The position numbers and the translations under genes were made by a program. From Solirubrobacteraceae bacterium (GTDB lineage: Bacteria; Actinomycetota; Thermoleophilia; Solirubrobacterales; Solirubrobacteraceae), in assembly GCA_030151725.1 (NCBI GenBank), contig JASLDD010000105.1, positions 1-13,824 of the forward strand: DNA of 13,824 bases, in the 5' to 3' direction. This document shows, in pieces, positions 1 through 7,023 of the stretch (its first letter is position 1; each line of letters begins with the position of its first letter). A model generated the notes under the pieces. The model saw only the letters and a list, made by a program, of their open reading frames with translations, was not told where the DNA came from and searched no databases.

Positions 1-624
1 GCGCCAGGAGTTCGGCACCGACACTAGCGCCTCGCATATGAGCGCGATCATGATCGGTGTGATCATCACCGTAAGGATCACCACCGTCACGACGAGCCCG
101 GCGCCCGTCAGCTGCACGACGTTCTGCACCGATGCCTTCTCGCTACTCGTGATCAGATGGTTGCCGACGAACGGCACCAGCACCAACACCCCGATCAGCC
201 CGTAGATGACCGAGGGCACTGAGGCGAGCAGACGGATGACGGGTATCGCGATCCGGCGCAGCCTCGCAGGGGCGAGCTCGACGATGAAGATCGATGAGAA
301 CACTGCAACGGCCAGCCCGAGCACGACGGCGACGCTTGTGGCGAGCAGCGTGCCATAGACGAGCGGCCATGCGTTTAGGTGATAGACCGACGCCGGCGGG
401 TGGGCGCTCGCGGCGCCCATTGTGGATATCTGGCTGGAGAGGCTCCCGCCCGAGCCGAGCCAGCTCAGTCCGTTGTGCTGAAAGGTCGGCCACGCGTGGA
501 TCGCGACGAAGACGATCATCACGATGACCACCACGCTGACCAACAGCGACACCGCGCCGAGCGTACGCTCGGCGCGGTGGTCTGGCCATGGACTGCGCAG
601 GCGCTTCAGCACCGGCTCAGCCAT
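1..624 (-). CDS. pstC: Phosphate ABC transporter permease PstC (C-terminus cut by window edge)
   Basis: This is the inner-membrane permease subunit of the high-affinity phosphate importer (PstSCAB). The first 208 codons are present and the frame runs open off the left edge. The ATG at 624 is the only possible start after an in-frame TGA that is the pstS stop itself. After a basic cytoplasmic N-terminus come hydrophobic segments at about residues 23-42, 87-117, 126-153 and 173-197. The stretch LLASVPSVIYGLIG (132-145) matches the conserved PstC loop region of binding-protein-dependent permeases. The 45-85 region is an extracytoplasmic loop. The gene follows pstS after 24 bases on the same strand, so it is almost certainly in the same operon; pstA, pstB and phoU may follow outside the window. 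No strong ribosome-binding site is seen, which suggests translational coupling with pstS. The PstC identity is secure from motif plus neighbour; only its full length is unknown. Confidence 0.93.
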   Translation of the reverse strand, partial: MAEPVLKRLRSPWPDHRAERTLGAVSLLVSVVVIVMIVFVAIHAWPTFQHNGLSWLGSGGSLSSQISTMGAASAHPPASVYHLNAWPLVYGTLLATSVAVVLGLAVAVFSSIFIVELAPARLRRIAIPVIRLLASVPSVIYGLIGVLVLVPFVGNHLITSSEKASVQNVVQLTGAGLVVTVVILTVMITPIMIALICEALVSVPNSWR

Positions 625-648
625 CGATTGCGGTACTGCGACACCGAC

Positions 649-1473
649 TCAGCCTTCGATCGGAATCCACTGCGTCGAGATGATCTTCTTGGCGGCAGCC
701 GACTTCTCGATCCAGCCGATGAACGCGGAGGCCGCGCCGGTCGCCTTGCCCTTGGTCACCTCGTAGAACCGCGCGATGCCGGAGTACTGCCCGGAGACGG
801 CGGTCGACTTGTTGCAGGGCACTCCGTTGAGGCCGACGACGTTGACGCCGCCCTTGTCCGACTGGTAGTTGGACACGAACCCAATTGAGTTGGGGTCGTT
901 TTCGACCTGCTGGCGGAGCAGTCCCTCAGACGGCTCTTCGGTGGCGAGCGGCTCAGGCACTTTCTTGCCTTCCAGAAGTAGCGTCTGGAAGTTGGTGAGC
1001 ACGCCGGCCACAGAGGTACGGCTGATGAGGTCGATCGTGCCGCTGGCGGTGGCGCCGGCGACTCCACTCCAGGCGCGCGTCTTGCCCGTGAAGATCGAGA
1101 TCAGCTGAGCTGAGGTGAGGTTGGACAACGTGTTGGCTTTGTTCGTGATCACGCAGATCGCGTACTTGGCAACCGGGTAGAAGACGAGTCCTGCGGGGTC
1201 TTTCTTTTCGGGATCGCGCGACACGTCGCCGATCGTCACGCGCCCGGCGGCGACGTCGTTGACGCCGATCTGAGCTCCACCCTGCGCGATCTTGAACTTG
1301 ACTTTGTGGGGGTGCACTTTCACGTACTTCTGTGCAAGCAGAGACACCATCGGATAGGACGCTGTGGCTCCGCTGATCGAAATCGTGGTCAGCGCGGATG
1401 CGGCCGCAGGCGCCGCGACCCCGAGCACCCCGGCCACCATCACGGCAGCGGAGAGACGGCGGATGCGAGTCAT
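649..1473 (-). CDS. pstS: Phosphate-binding periplasmic/extracellular protein PstS
   Basis: This is the substrate-binding protein that captures phosphate outside the cell and delivers it to the PstC-PstA channel. The 274-residue product starts with a Sec signal peptide: basic MTRIRR, a hydrophobic core, and a signal-peptidase-I site after A-A-S-A at residue 27. No lipobox Cys is present, so unlike many Gram-positive PstS proteins it is not predicted to be a lipoprotein. The mature protein opens with ISGATASYP, the usual phosphate-binding start of the PBP-like fold. It continues with GGAQIGVNDVAAG and has the late NDPNSIGFVSN segment typical of PstS. The frame is open up to 1641, but the extra 56 residues would put codons across the repeat block at 1493-1526 and bury the signal peptide. 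The ATG at 1473 with GGAG 11 bases upstream is therefore preferred. It is the first gene of the pst operon, with pstC next. Confidence 0.93.
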   Translation of the reverse strand: MTRIRRLSAAVMVAGVLGVAAPAAASALTTISISGATASYPMVSLLAQKYVKVHPHKVKFKIAQGGAQIGVNDVAAGRVTIGDVSRDPEKKDPAGLVFYPVAKYAICVITNKANTLSNLTSAQLISIFTGKTRAWSGVAGATASGTIDLISRTSVAGVLTNFQTLLLEGKKVPEPLATEEPSEGLLRQQVENDPNSIGFVSNYQSDKGGVNVVGLNGVPCNKSTAVSGQYSGIARFYEVTKGKATGAASAFIGWIEKSAAAKKIISTQWIPIEG

Positions 1474-1492
1474 TTTGTCAAGAGCTCCGTTT

Positions 1493-1526
1493 CTGTTTTG
1501 ACGTCTGTTTGACATCTGTTTGACAT
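1493..1526 (-). promoter_or_regulatory. Triple 11-bp direct repeat, Pho-box-like operator
   Basis: On the minus strand the core TGTCAA (CGTCAA in the copy nearest pstS) occurs three times with an exact 11-base period. On the plus strand the TTGAC cores are at 1498, 1509 and 1520. The core, the period and the orientation towards pstS match the PhoB/PhoP box, where two or more TGTCA-type half sites sit 11 bp apart, and pst genes are the classic target. The block lies only 20 bases before the pstS ATG, unusually close, and no -10 box can be seen between it and the gene. How it acts on pstS is therefore open. That it binds a PhoP-type regulator is inference. Confidence 0.7.
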
Positions 1527-1548
1527 CACCGAGCGACGAACTTATCAT
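1520..1548 (+). promoter_or_regulatory. Sigma70-like promoter for the rightward genes
   Basis: TTGACA (1520-1525), a 17-base spacer and TATCAT (1543-1548) make a near-consensus promoter pointing to the gene at 1617. The -35 hexamer is part of the last 11-bp repeat, so a regulator on the repeats would touch this promoter directly. The -10 is read almost identically on the other strand (TATGAT, 1549-1544) and may also serve pstS, although no good -35 is seen for that direction. Confidence 0.6.
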
Positions 1549-1616
1549 AATCCCGATAGATTCGATCCAGATAGGGTGGTTTGTGGAGAACTGCCCTCCA
1601 GGTTGCACCGCCAAAC

Positions 1617-2585
1617 ATGAGCGACGTCTCCAACAGCCCACCCCCCTCGAGCGACCCCGAGCCGCGGCCCTCGCGCCTGCCGTCGATGCACGTGACGGCG
1701 GTACTGGCTGCGGTGATGCTGGCTGTGGGCGTGGCGGTGGGAGCCGCGATCGGCCCAGCCCCGGCTACGTCGTTCGCGGGAGACGCGGCAAGTAGCGTGG
1801 CGCAGCGCCTGCCGTTGCTGCTGTCGGCGATCGCGAGCCAGAGCAAAGCCACGACCCCCACGACGACGACGCCCGCGGTCTCCCCGCCGGCGATCGTCCC
1901 GCAGACAACGCCCGCCCCGACAACGACGACGGCCGCGCCGGCTAGCAGCACTCCGACCCCTACGCAGACCTCAAGCAAAGAAACCGCCTCGACGCCGAAT
2001 ACATCGGGCGAAAAACACAAGGCGACGCTACCGGCGGTAACTAATGTCTGGCTGATCGAGCTGGCGGGGACGACGTTCGCCGAAGCCGTCGCCCAACCGA
2101 CAGCCGCCCCGTACATAACCGGACAGCTGCTTCCGGCGGCCACGCTGCTGAGCGGCTGGTCGGCGCTCAGCGCGAGCGCCTTCGCCGGCGAGGCCGCCCT
2201 GGCTGAACCCCCCGCAGCCGGCTCAACGCCCCCGCTGCTCCACTCGATCGTCCAGCCACCGTGCCCGGAAGGGGCGGCGGGGACGGCGTGCGCGCCGGGA
2301 ACGCCGGGCGAGCTGACGGCTGCCGACGAATTCCTGAAGGCCACGCTGGCCACGATCACTACTACGCCGGCCTACCGCGAACACGGCCTGATCGTGGTGA
2401 CGTTCGCCACGGTCGCCGTACCCACGCAGGCGGGCCTGCCGGCGGGCACATCGAGCGCAACTCTCACCTACCAGCCGCCTGCGGGCGTGGCGCTGATGTC
2501 GCCGTTCGTCCACGCCGGCGCGCGCTCGACGACGACGTTCAACCCAACTTCACCCAGGCAGAGCCTCGAAAAGCTCCTGCACTGA
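1617..2585 (+). CDS. Membrane-anchored, degenerate phosphoesterase-like protein (probable pseudoenzyme)
   Basis: The 322-residue protein has a short Pro/Ser-rich cytoplasmic N-terminus, one membrane segment (about 25-46), a Thr/Pro/Ser-rich linker (about 77-130) and an outer domain (about 138-322). That domain follows the order of the PF04185-type phosphoesterases of the alkaline phosphatase superfamily. It shows VWLIELAGTTF where the family has a V-I-V-L-E-N-type metal site, PYITGQLLPAATLL, then CAPGTPGELTAADEFL, PAYREHGLIVVTF, and LMSPFVHAGARS near the end. The residues that bind metal in active members are replaced: E-N becomes A-G, the D-E after VVTF becomes A-T, and the late N-H-Y/F-S becomes N-P-T-S. 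The middle of the domain is also much shorter. Two Cys (216, 225) could pair. ATG 1617 was chosen over TTG 1581. It is divergent from pstS, so a phosphate-related sensing or binding role is possible but unproven. Confidence 0.72.
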   Translation: MSDVSNSPPPSSDPEPRPSRLPSMHVTAVLAAVMLAVGVAVGAAIGPAPATSFAGDAASSVAQRLPLLLSAIASQSKATTPTTTTPAVSPPAIVPQTTPAPTTTTAAPASSTPTPTQTSSKETASTPNTSGEKHKATLPAVTNVWLIELAGTTFAEAVAQPTAAPYITGQLLPAATLLSGWSALSASAFAGEAALAEPPAAGSTPPLLHSIVQPPCPEGAAGTACAPGTPGELTAADEFLKATLATITTTPAYREHGLIVVTFATVAVPTQAGLPAGTSSATLTYQPPAGVALMSPFVHAGARSTTTFNPTSPRQSLEKLLH

Positions 2586-2621
2586 GGAAGATCCATCAAC
2601 AAAACGAAACGGAGACCCCCG

Positions 2622-3281
2622 TTGCACGCATCTCATCCAGCCCACCGTAAAGCCACTCTGTGGCTAGCCGCAATAGTGGGCTGCCTCGCCCTGCTATTCG
2701 CGACGCCGGCTCTGAGCCACGCAGAAGAATCCAACCCCAACAACTACAACTGCCTCGGCAGCATCGCCGCCGGAACGCCCGAAGAAGGCAGTGAAGAACA
2801 GCAGGTGAAGTACTCGTTCTACTGCAACGGGCCGATCACCGGCTACCAGATCCAGGCACAGATCCCATTGACGGGGATCCAGAGCCCGCCGCTCGTCAGC
2901 TCGATCCCCGCCGGGACAGCACTGAGCGACACGTTCTCGTGCTCGGGCGAAGTGCCGGGCATCGCGCTCAACTGCGTCGGCGCCGCCAAGGCCGGCTATG
3001 AGACGATCTCCGCCCAGTTCGCGATCGGCACCAAGCTGTGCGCCGAGCCGCGCGTGGACCCGCTGCTGACGGTCACCTACGCGTACCTCGAAAAGGGCGT
3101 AGTCACGCAGGCGATCTCTGGTCCGTTTGATCTCGGCCGCCCCAAAGGCTGCCCCGCGGACGCCTACTCGGGCTCCACGCGTCTGGAACCGAAGACGCCG
3201 GTAGTTACACACAAGAAGAAATCCACCAAGAAGAAGAGCAGCAAGAAGGCCGCTGCCAAGAAGAGCGCCCACAGGAAGTAG
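2622..3281 (+). CDS. Secreted Cys-containing protein with Lys-rich C-terminal tail, unknown function
   Basis: Not a family I recognise. The start is a TTG preceded by GGAG at 2611-2614 with 7-base spacing, which decides it. The 219-residue product begins with a signal peptide (basic to about residue 9, hydrophobic 12-30, cleavage probably after S-H-A near 34). The mature part holds six Cys in the contexts NYNCLG, SFYCNG, FSCSG, LNCVG, KLCAEP and KGCPAD. An even number of Cys in an exported protein suggests up to three disulfides and a beta-rich fold. The last 30 residues are almost only Lys, Ser, Ala and Thr, a basic tail that could bind wall polymers, teichoic-type phosphate or DNA. It starts 36 bases after the upstream phosphoesterase-like gene on the same strand, so the two are probably co-transcribed from the promoter at 1520. 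Confidence 0.8.
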   Translation: MHASHPAHRKATLWLAAIVGCLALLFATPALSHAEESNPNNYNCLGSIAAGTPEEGSEEQQVKYSFYCNGPITGYQIQAQIPLTGIQSPPLVSSIPAGTALSDTFSCSGEVPGIALNCVGAAKAGYETISAQFAIGTKLCAEPRVDPLLTVTYAYLEKGVVTQAISGPFDLGRPKGCPADAYSGSTRLEPKTPVVTHKKKSTKKKSSKKAAAKKSAHRK

Positions 3282-3290
3282 CTCCGCCGG

Positions 3291-3338
3291 CTGCCGAAGC
3301 GCGCGTCGTGGGTCTTTTGCACGGCGCCGCTTCGGCGG
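3291..3338. terminator. Long-loop inverted repeat between convergent genes
   Basis: GCCGAAGCG (3293-3301) pairs perfectly with CGCTTCGGC (3328-3336), with two more weaker pairs outside, around a 26-base loop. It sits in the 68-base gap between two converging genes, where a two-way terminator would be expected. There is no U-run on either side, so this would not be a classical intrinsic terminator. Confidence 0.4.
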
Positions 3339-3349
3339 TGCGCTCCCCC

Positions 3350-5134
3350 CTAAAGCATGCTGCTGGTCATACGCTCGATCTCGGCGACCGAAGTAAGCCC
3401 GTCGCGAACCTTGTGCATGCCATCGTCCCTGAGCCGGCGCATGCCTTCAGCTTCGGCGACGGCGACCATCTGATCGACTGAGGCGCGCTCGAGAATGAGC
3501 GCGCGGATGGGCTCGCTGACGGACATGACCTCGTAGAGACCGACGCGGCCCCTGTATCCGGTGCCGGAGCAGCGCGAGCAGCCAACGGGCTCGAAGGGCT
3601 CGGCGCCGGTGAGTCCATGCTCGGCGAGCACGGACTCGGGAATCTTCTGGGGACGCTTGCAGTGAGGGCAGAGCATGCGCACGAGCCGCTGGGCGACGAT
3701 GCAGTCGACAGCGGAGGAGACGAGGAAGGGCTCAATGCCCATGTCGATCAGTCGTCCCAGCGCGCTGGGCGCGTCCCGGGTGTGCAGGGTGGAGAGGACG
3801 AGGTGTCCGGTGAGGGCGGCCTCGACGGCGATGTGGGCGGTCTGGCGATCGCGGATCTCTCCAACCATGATCACGTCGGGGTCAGCGCGCAACATGGAGC
3901 GCAGGCCGACCTCGAAGGTGACGCCGGCCTTGGTGGCGATCTGCATCTGCTTGATGCCGGCGATCCTCTGCTCGACGGGATCCTCGATGGTGAGGATGCT
4001 GCGATCGCCGTCGTTAAGGGCGTTGAGGGCTGTGTAGAGGGTGGTGGACTTGCCGGAGCCGGTGGGCCCGGTGACGAGCACAGCACCGTTGGGACGGTTG
4101 ATGGCGCGGGTGAAGCGCTCCTGCTCCTCAGGCTGCATGCCGAGGGACTCGAGATCGTTGACGACGACGCCCCCGTCGAGGATGCGCATGACGACACCCT
4201 CGCCATAGACAAGCGGGAGGGTGACGACGCGGATGTCGACGCGACGACCGTCGACGGTGAGGGCGAAGCGCCCGTCCTGGGGCACGCGCTTCTCGGAGAT
4301 GTCGAGGTCGGCCATGATCTTCAGGCGAGAGACGACGGCGGAAGCCATCTTGCGTTTGATGGTGGCGGCCGGCGCAAGCACGCCGTCGACGCGGAACATC
4401 ACGTGGGTGTCGCCCTCTTCGGGGTTGACGTGGATGTCGGAAGCACCCTGCTGGACGGCCTGGGCGACGATCGAATGCACGAGCTTGATGATGGGCGCGC
4501 CGTCGTCGGTGTCATCGAGGAGGAGGTTCTGTTCGGCATCCTTGTCGTCCTCGTCCTCAACGATGTCTTCGATCGACTCGTCCATGCGCACGAGCCGGGT
4601 GAGCAGCAGATTGAGGTCCTCGACGGAGGCGGCAGCGGGCCTGATGCGCCGGCCGGTCATCATGCCGACGTCGTCGATCGTCAGGACGTTTGTTGGGTTG
4701 GCCATCGCCACGAGCACGGCGCCGTCCTCGGTGAAGCCGACGGGCAGCGCCTGGTAGCGCTTGGCGGTCTCGGCGCTGATGAGGTTGGCGGCACCCATGT
4801 CGAGGTCGTAGACGGCGAGGTCGACGAAGTCGAGACCGAAGCGCTCGGCGACGACACGCGCGAGCTGGTCGTGGCGCAGGATGCCGCGCTCGACGAGCAC
4901 GAGCCCTGTGGGGCGTCCCTGGGCGCGTGCGGCTGCCACTGCCTCCTCGACGGTCTCGCGGTCGGAGAGACCGAGATCGACGACGACTTCGCCGATCATG
5001 CGCGTTGAGCGCCCGGGGTTGCGCGGCGGGTACAGGCCGTTCTGCCCCTCGGCAGTCTGCCTGGGGTTCTCCCGGCGGTCGTCAGCCAGAGCAGAGGTGC
5101 CGGAATCAACGGTTGGTGTGGCGCTGTCGCCCAT
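3350..5134 (-). CDS. pilB: Type IV pilus / type II secretion assembly ATPase (PilB/GspE family)
   Basis: This hexameric cytoplasmic ATPase powers pilus polymerisation. In the 594-residue product, residues 45-180 form a MshEN/T2SSE_N-type N-domain with two related helical repeats (RMIGEVVVDLGLS; RPTGLVLVERGIL), a fold that binds c-di-GMP in other members. A very acidic linker (about 185-211) follows, then the motor. Motor motifs are GASDIHVNPEE (Asp box region), Walker A GPTGSGKST (356-364), the DPVE motif, Walker B RADPDVIMVGEIRD (near 417-429) and the His box TGHLVLSTLHT. The two CxxC pairs (489/492 and 519/522) are the zinc-binding tetracysteine of PilB/GspE. ATG 5134 has AGGA 7 bases upstream; a GTG one codon earlier is less well spaced. 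No pilC, pilT or pilin gene is in view, though they may lie elsewhere. It follows the YhaM-like gene by 54 bases. PilB versus GspE cannot be separated here. Confidence 0.94.
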   Translation of the reverse strand: MGDSATPTVDSGTSALADDRRENPRQTAEGQNGLYPPRNPGRSTRMIGEVVVDLGLSDRETVEEAVAAARAQGRPTGLVLVERGILRHDQLARVVAERFGLDFVDLAVYDLDMGAANLISAETAKRYQALPVGFTEDGAVLVAMANPTNVLTIDDVGMMTGRRIRPAAASVEDLNLLLTRLVRMDESIEDIVEDEDDKDAEQNLLLDDTDDGAPIIKLVHSIVAQAVQQGASDIHVNPEEGDTHVMFRVDGVLAPAATIKRKMASAVVSRLKIMADLDISEKRVPQDGRFALTVDGRRVDIRVVTLPLVYGEGVVMRILDGGVVVNDLESLGMQPEEQERFTRAINRPNGAVLVTGPTGSGKSTTLYTALNALNDGDRSILTIEDPVEQRIAGIKQMQIATKAGVTFEVGLRSMLRADPDVIMVGEIRDRQTAHIAVEAALTGHLVLSTLHTRDAPSALGRLIDMGIEPFLVSSAVDCIVAQRLVRMLCPHCKRPQKIPESVLAEHGLTGAEPFEPVGCSRCSGTGYRGRVGLYEVMSVSEPIRALILERASVDQMVAVAEAEGMRRLRDDGMHKVRDGLTSVAEIERMTSSML

Positions 5135-5148
5135 CACCGTTTCCTATC

Positions 5149-5167
5149 GGCAGCGCCAAGCGCCGCC
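5149..5167 (-). other. Hairpin just upstream of the pilB ribosome-binding site
   Basis: The transcript of the minus strand reads GGCGGCGC-TTG-GCGCTGCC, an 8-bp stem (one G-U pair) with a 3-base loop. It lies in the 54-base gap between the HD-domain gene and pilB, ending 3 bases before the AGGA of pilB. It could be a processing or attenuation site that sets the ratio of the two products. There is no U-run. Confidence 0.4.
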
Positions 5168-5188
5168 TTGACACGGATTGAGGAGGTT

Positions 5189-6127
5189 TTAGGTTGTCGA
5201 GCCCGACGGCCAGTGCTCGAGCATGCCCTTGACCTGGGCGTCGAGGGCATTTAGGCGATACAAGGCCAGCGCCTCGGGGGAGGAGAAGCTCTGCCCCGAG
5301 GCTGTGTCGGGGCCGTGGTGGAGGATCACGCAGTGCTCGAGGGCAAGGCGGCGCTCGGGGTCGAGCGTTGTAGGCAGGTGGGTCGCGATGATGCGCAGTC
5401 CGAGCTCGACATGGCCGAGCATCCTGCCCTCGGGGCTGCGCTCGATCTCGGCGCCGTAGGTGAACTCGCGCGTCTTTCCGAGATCGTGGACTATGGCGGC
5501 GCTGACGAGCAGGTCGCGATCGAGGCGCGGATGCAGCGTGCACAGCTCGGTGGCCAGCGTGGCGACGGCCACGGTGTGCTCCAGCAGGCCGCCCAGGTAG
5601 GCGTGGTGTCCTGAGGGCGCGCGCGAGCCGGGGCGCTGCTGGGGTGGCGAGCAGGGGGCCTTTCGGATTTCACCACGCAACTCAGCGTCGCCGAGGAGCC
5701 TTGCGAGCAGCTGCCTGAGCGCCGGGTCGTAGACCTCGCGGGCGAGGTGCTCGAGGAAGCCTTCGAGCTCGTCCAGGTCGCGATAGGCGGTTGGGAGGAA
5801 ACGGCCGGGGTCGACCTCCTGGGCCTCGGCGCGGGCGATGGCCCGAACCTCCACCTGCAACTCATCGCGGAAGCGCGCCACGCGACCCTGAACGTGTACG
5901 AGCTCACCGCGCTCGAAGCGCCCGGCGAGCAGGTCGGCGTCGCGGAAGGCCCGAGCGAGGATCGTGCCGGTGCTGTCGCGTAGCCCGATCGTGAGATAGG
6001 GGCTGCCCGATCGTGAGATCTGGCGCTCCTTGCGCGTGCAGGCAAACAGGCCGTCGACCTCCTCGTCGAGTCGCAGCGTGGCCACGGTCTGTGCGTCCAG
6101 GGGAGGAACGTGGGTGGCGGAAGGCAT
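5189..6127 (-). CDS. YhaM-like OB-fold/HD-domain protein (putative 3'-5' exoribonuclease)
   Basis: The 312-residue length and domain order match YhaM (about 314 residues in Bacillus), a metal-dependent 3'-5' exoribonuclease. Residues about 20-105 form an OB-fold nucleic-acid-binding domain (LFACTRKERQISRSGSPYL, then LARAFRDADLLAGRF and VHVQGRV). A helical stretch follows, then an HD domain with H184 (GGLLEHT), the His-Asp pair 214-215 (AIVHDLGKT), H239 (GHVELG), H270/H271 (ILHHG) and D296 (NALDAQ), the usual metal-ligand series. All key residues are present, so the protein should be active. The substrate (RNA versus nucleotide) is inferred from the family. The ATG at 6127 has only a weak GGGA upstream. 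It is divergent from the PAC2 gene across 25 bases and is followed by pilB on the same strand. Confidence 0.85.
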   Translation of the reverse strand: MPSATHVPPLDAQTVATLRLDEEVDGLFACTRKERQISRSGSPYLTIGLRDSTGTILARAFRDADLLAGRFERGELVHVQGRVARFRDELQVEVRAIARAEAQEVDPGRFLPTAYRDLDELEGFLEHLAREVYDPALRQLLARLLGDAELRGEIRKAPCSPPQQRPGSRAPSGHHAYLGGLLEHTVAVATLATELCTLHPRLDRDLLVSAAIVHDLGKTREFTYGAEIERSPEGRMLGHVELGLRIIATHLPTTLDPERRLALEHCVILHHGPDTASGQSFSSPEALALYRLNALDAQVKGMLEHWPSGSTT

Positions 6128-6139
6128 GGTCCCATGATG

Positions 6140-6145
6140 TACGGT
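6140..6145 (+). promoter_or_regulatory. Candidate -10 box for a leaderless PAC2 transcript
   Basis: TACGGT matches TANNNT and ends 7 bases before the ATG at 6153, the spacing seen for leaderless actinobacterial mRNAs. The whole divergent gap is only 25 bases, leaving little room for a leader. An alternative reading is that GGTGG (6143-6147) is a Shine-Dalgarno site 5 bases before the ATG. Confidence 0.35.
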
Positions 6146-6152
6146 GGTTCGG

Positions 6153-7016
6153 ATGCAGCCCCTGATCTGGGACCGCCGTCCTGATGGCCTCAGGGCCCCT
6201 GCGATGGTGTGCGCATTTCAGGGGTGGAACGACGCCGGCGATGCTGCCTCGAGCGCTGTGTCCTTCCTGGCCTCCACGTTGAACGCGCGGCGCTTCGCGC
6301 GAATCGACTCGGAGGACTTCTTCGACTTTCAGGCCAACCGACCTGTCATCCGCTTCGACGGCAGCGGCAAGCGCGAGGTGTCTTGGCCGACGATCGAGAT
6401 CTTCGAAGCATCGGCACCGCGCGCGCCACGCGACCTGGTGCTGGTTCAGGGAGTCGAGCCGTCGATGCGGTGGCGATCGTTCGTCGCCAACATCCTCGAT
6501 TTGGCGGAGGCTCTGGGGATTCAGGTAGTCGTCACGCTGGGCGCGCTGCTGGGAGACGTGCCGCACACGCGGCCGGTCCCAATGAGTGGTCACGCCTCTG
6601 ACGCAGCGCTGCTCGAGCGGCTGGGCATCCAGCCATCGGCGTATGAGGGCCCGACGGGGATCGTTGGAGTCCTGCACACGGCATGCGCTGATGCGGGCAT
6701 TCCGTCGGCGAGCCTGTGGGCGGCGGTGCCCCATTATGTGGCCGCTGCAACAAACCCGAAGGCGGCGCTGGCGCTGCTGCGCAAGATGGAAGTGCTGATC
6801 GGGGTCTCGGTAGACATGTCGGAGCTCGAGTCGGCGGCCGTTGACTATGAGCGACAGGTGGGACTGGCGGTGCAGAGCGATCCCGACATCCAGGCGTTTG
6901 TCGAACGGCTGGAGCTGGCGGTTGACAGCGAGGGTCCCGGCTCGCCCGAGGACGTCCCCTCGGGGGACATCCTGGCGCGCGAATTCCAGCGGTTTCTGCG
7001 CCAGCGCGGGCAGTGA
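6153..7016 (+). CDS. PAC2-family protein
   Basis: PAC2 (PF09754) proteins are related to archaeal/eukaryotic proteasome-assembly chaperone 2 and are common in Actinobacteria, where their role is not settled. The 287-residue product shows the family N-terminal signature AMVCAFQGWNDAGDAAS (about residues 18-34), the central VVVTLGALLGDVPHTRPVP segment (about 129-147), and EGPTGIVGVLH followed by SLWAAVPHYV. A charged helical C-terminal part ends in QRFLRQRGQ. ATG 6153 is favoured over the GTG at 6144 because both the ribosome-binding-site reading and the leaderless reading point to it. The gene is divergent from the YhaM-like gene and converges on the DsbA-like gene with 7 bases between stop codons. 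No proteasome gene is nearby to tie it to proteolysis. Confidence 0.88.
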   Translation: MQPLIWDRRPDGLRAPAMVCAFQGWNDAGDAASSAVSFLASTLNARRFARIDSEDFFDFQANRPVIRFDGSGKREVSWPTIEIFEASAPRAPRDLVLVQGVEPSMRWRSFVANILDLAEALGIQVVVTLGALLGDVPHTRPVPMSGHASDAALLERLGIQPSAYEGPTGIVGVLHTACADAGIPSASLWAAVPHYVAAATNPKAALALLRKMEVLIGVSVDMSELESAAVDYERQVGLAVQSDPDIQAFVERLELAVDSEGPGSPEDVPSGDILAREFQRFLRQRGQ

Positions 7017-7023
7017 AGAGGAG

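Noticed and set aside
1474..1641. 56-residue N-terminal extension of PstS
   Set aside because: It would run through the triple 11-bp repeat and place a Cys/Arg-rich stretch before a complete signal peptide. The ATG at 1473 fits.
3617..5008. 463-codon open frame on the plus strand opposite pilB
   Set aside because: It is antisense to an unmistakable PilB/GspE ATPase and made of Asp/Gly/Val/His-rich sequence, as expected from a mirrored GC-rich gene. No domain or ribosome-binding site is seen.
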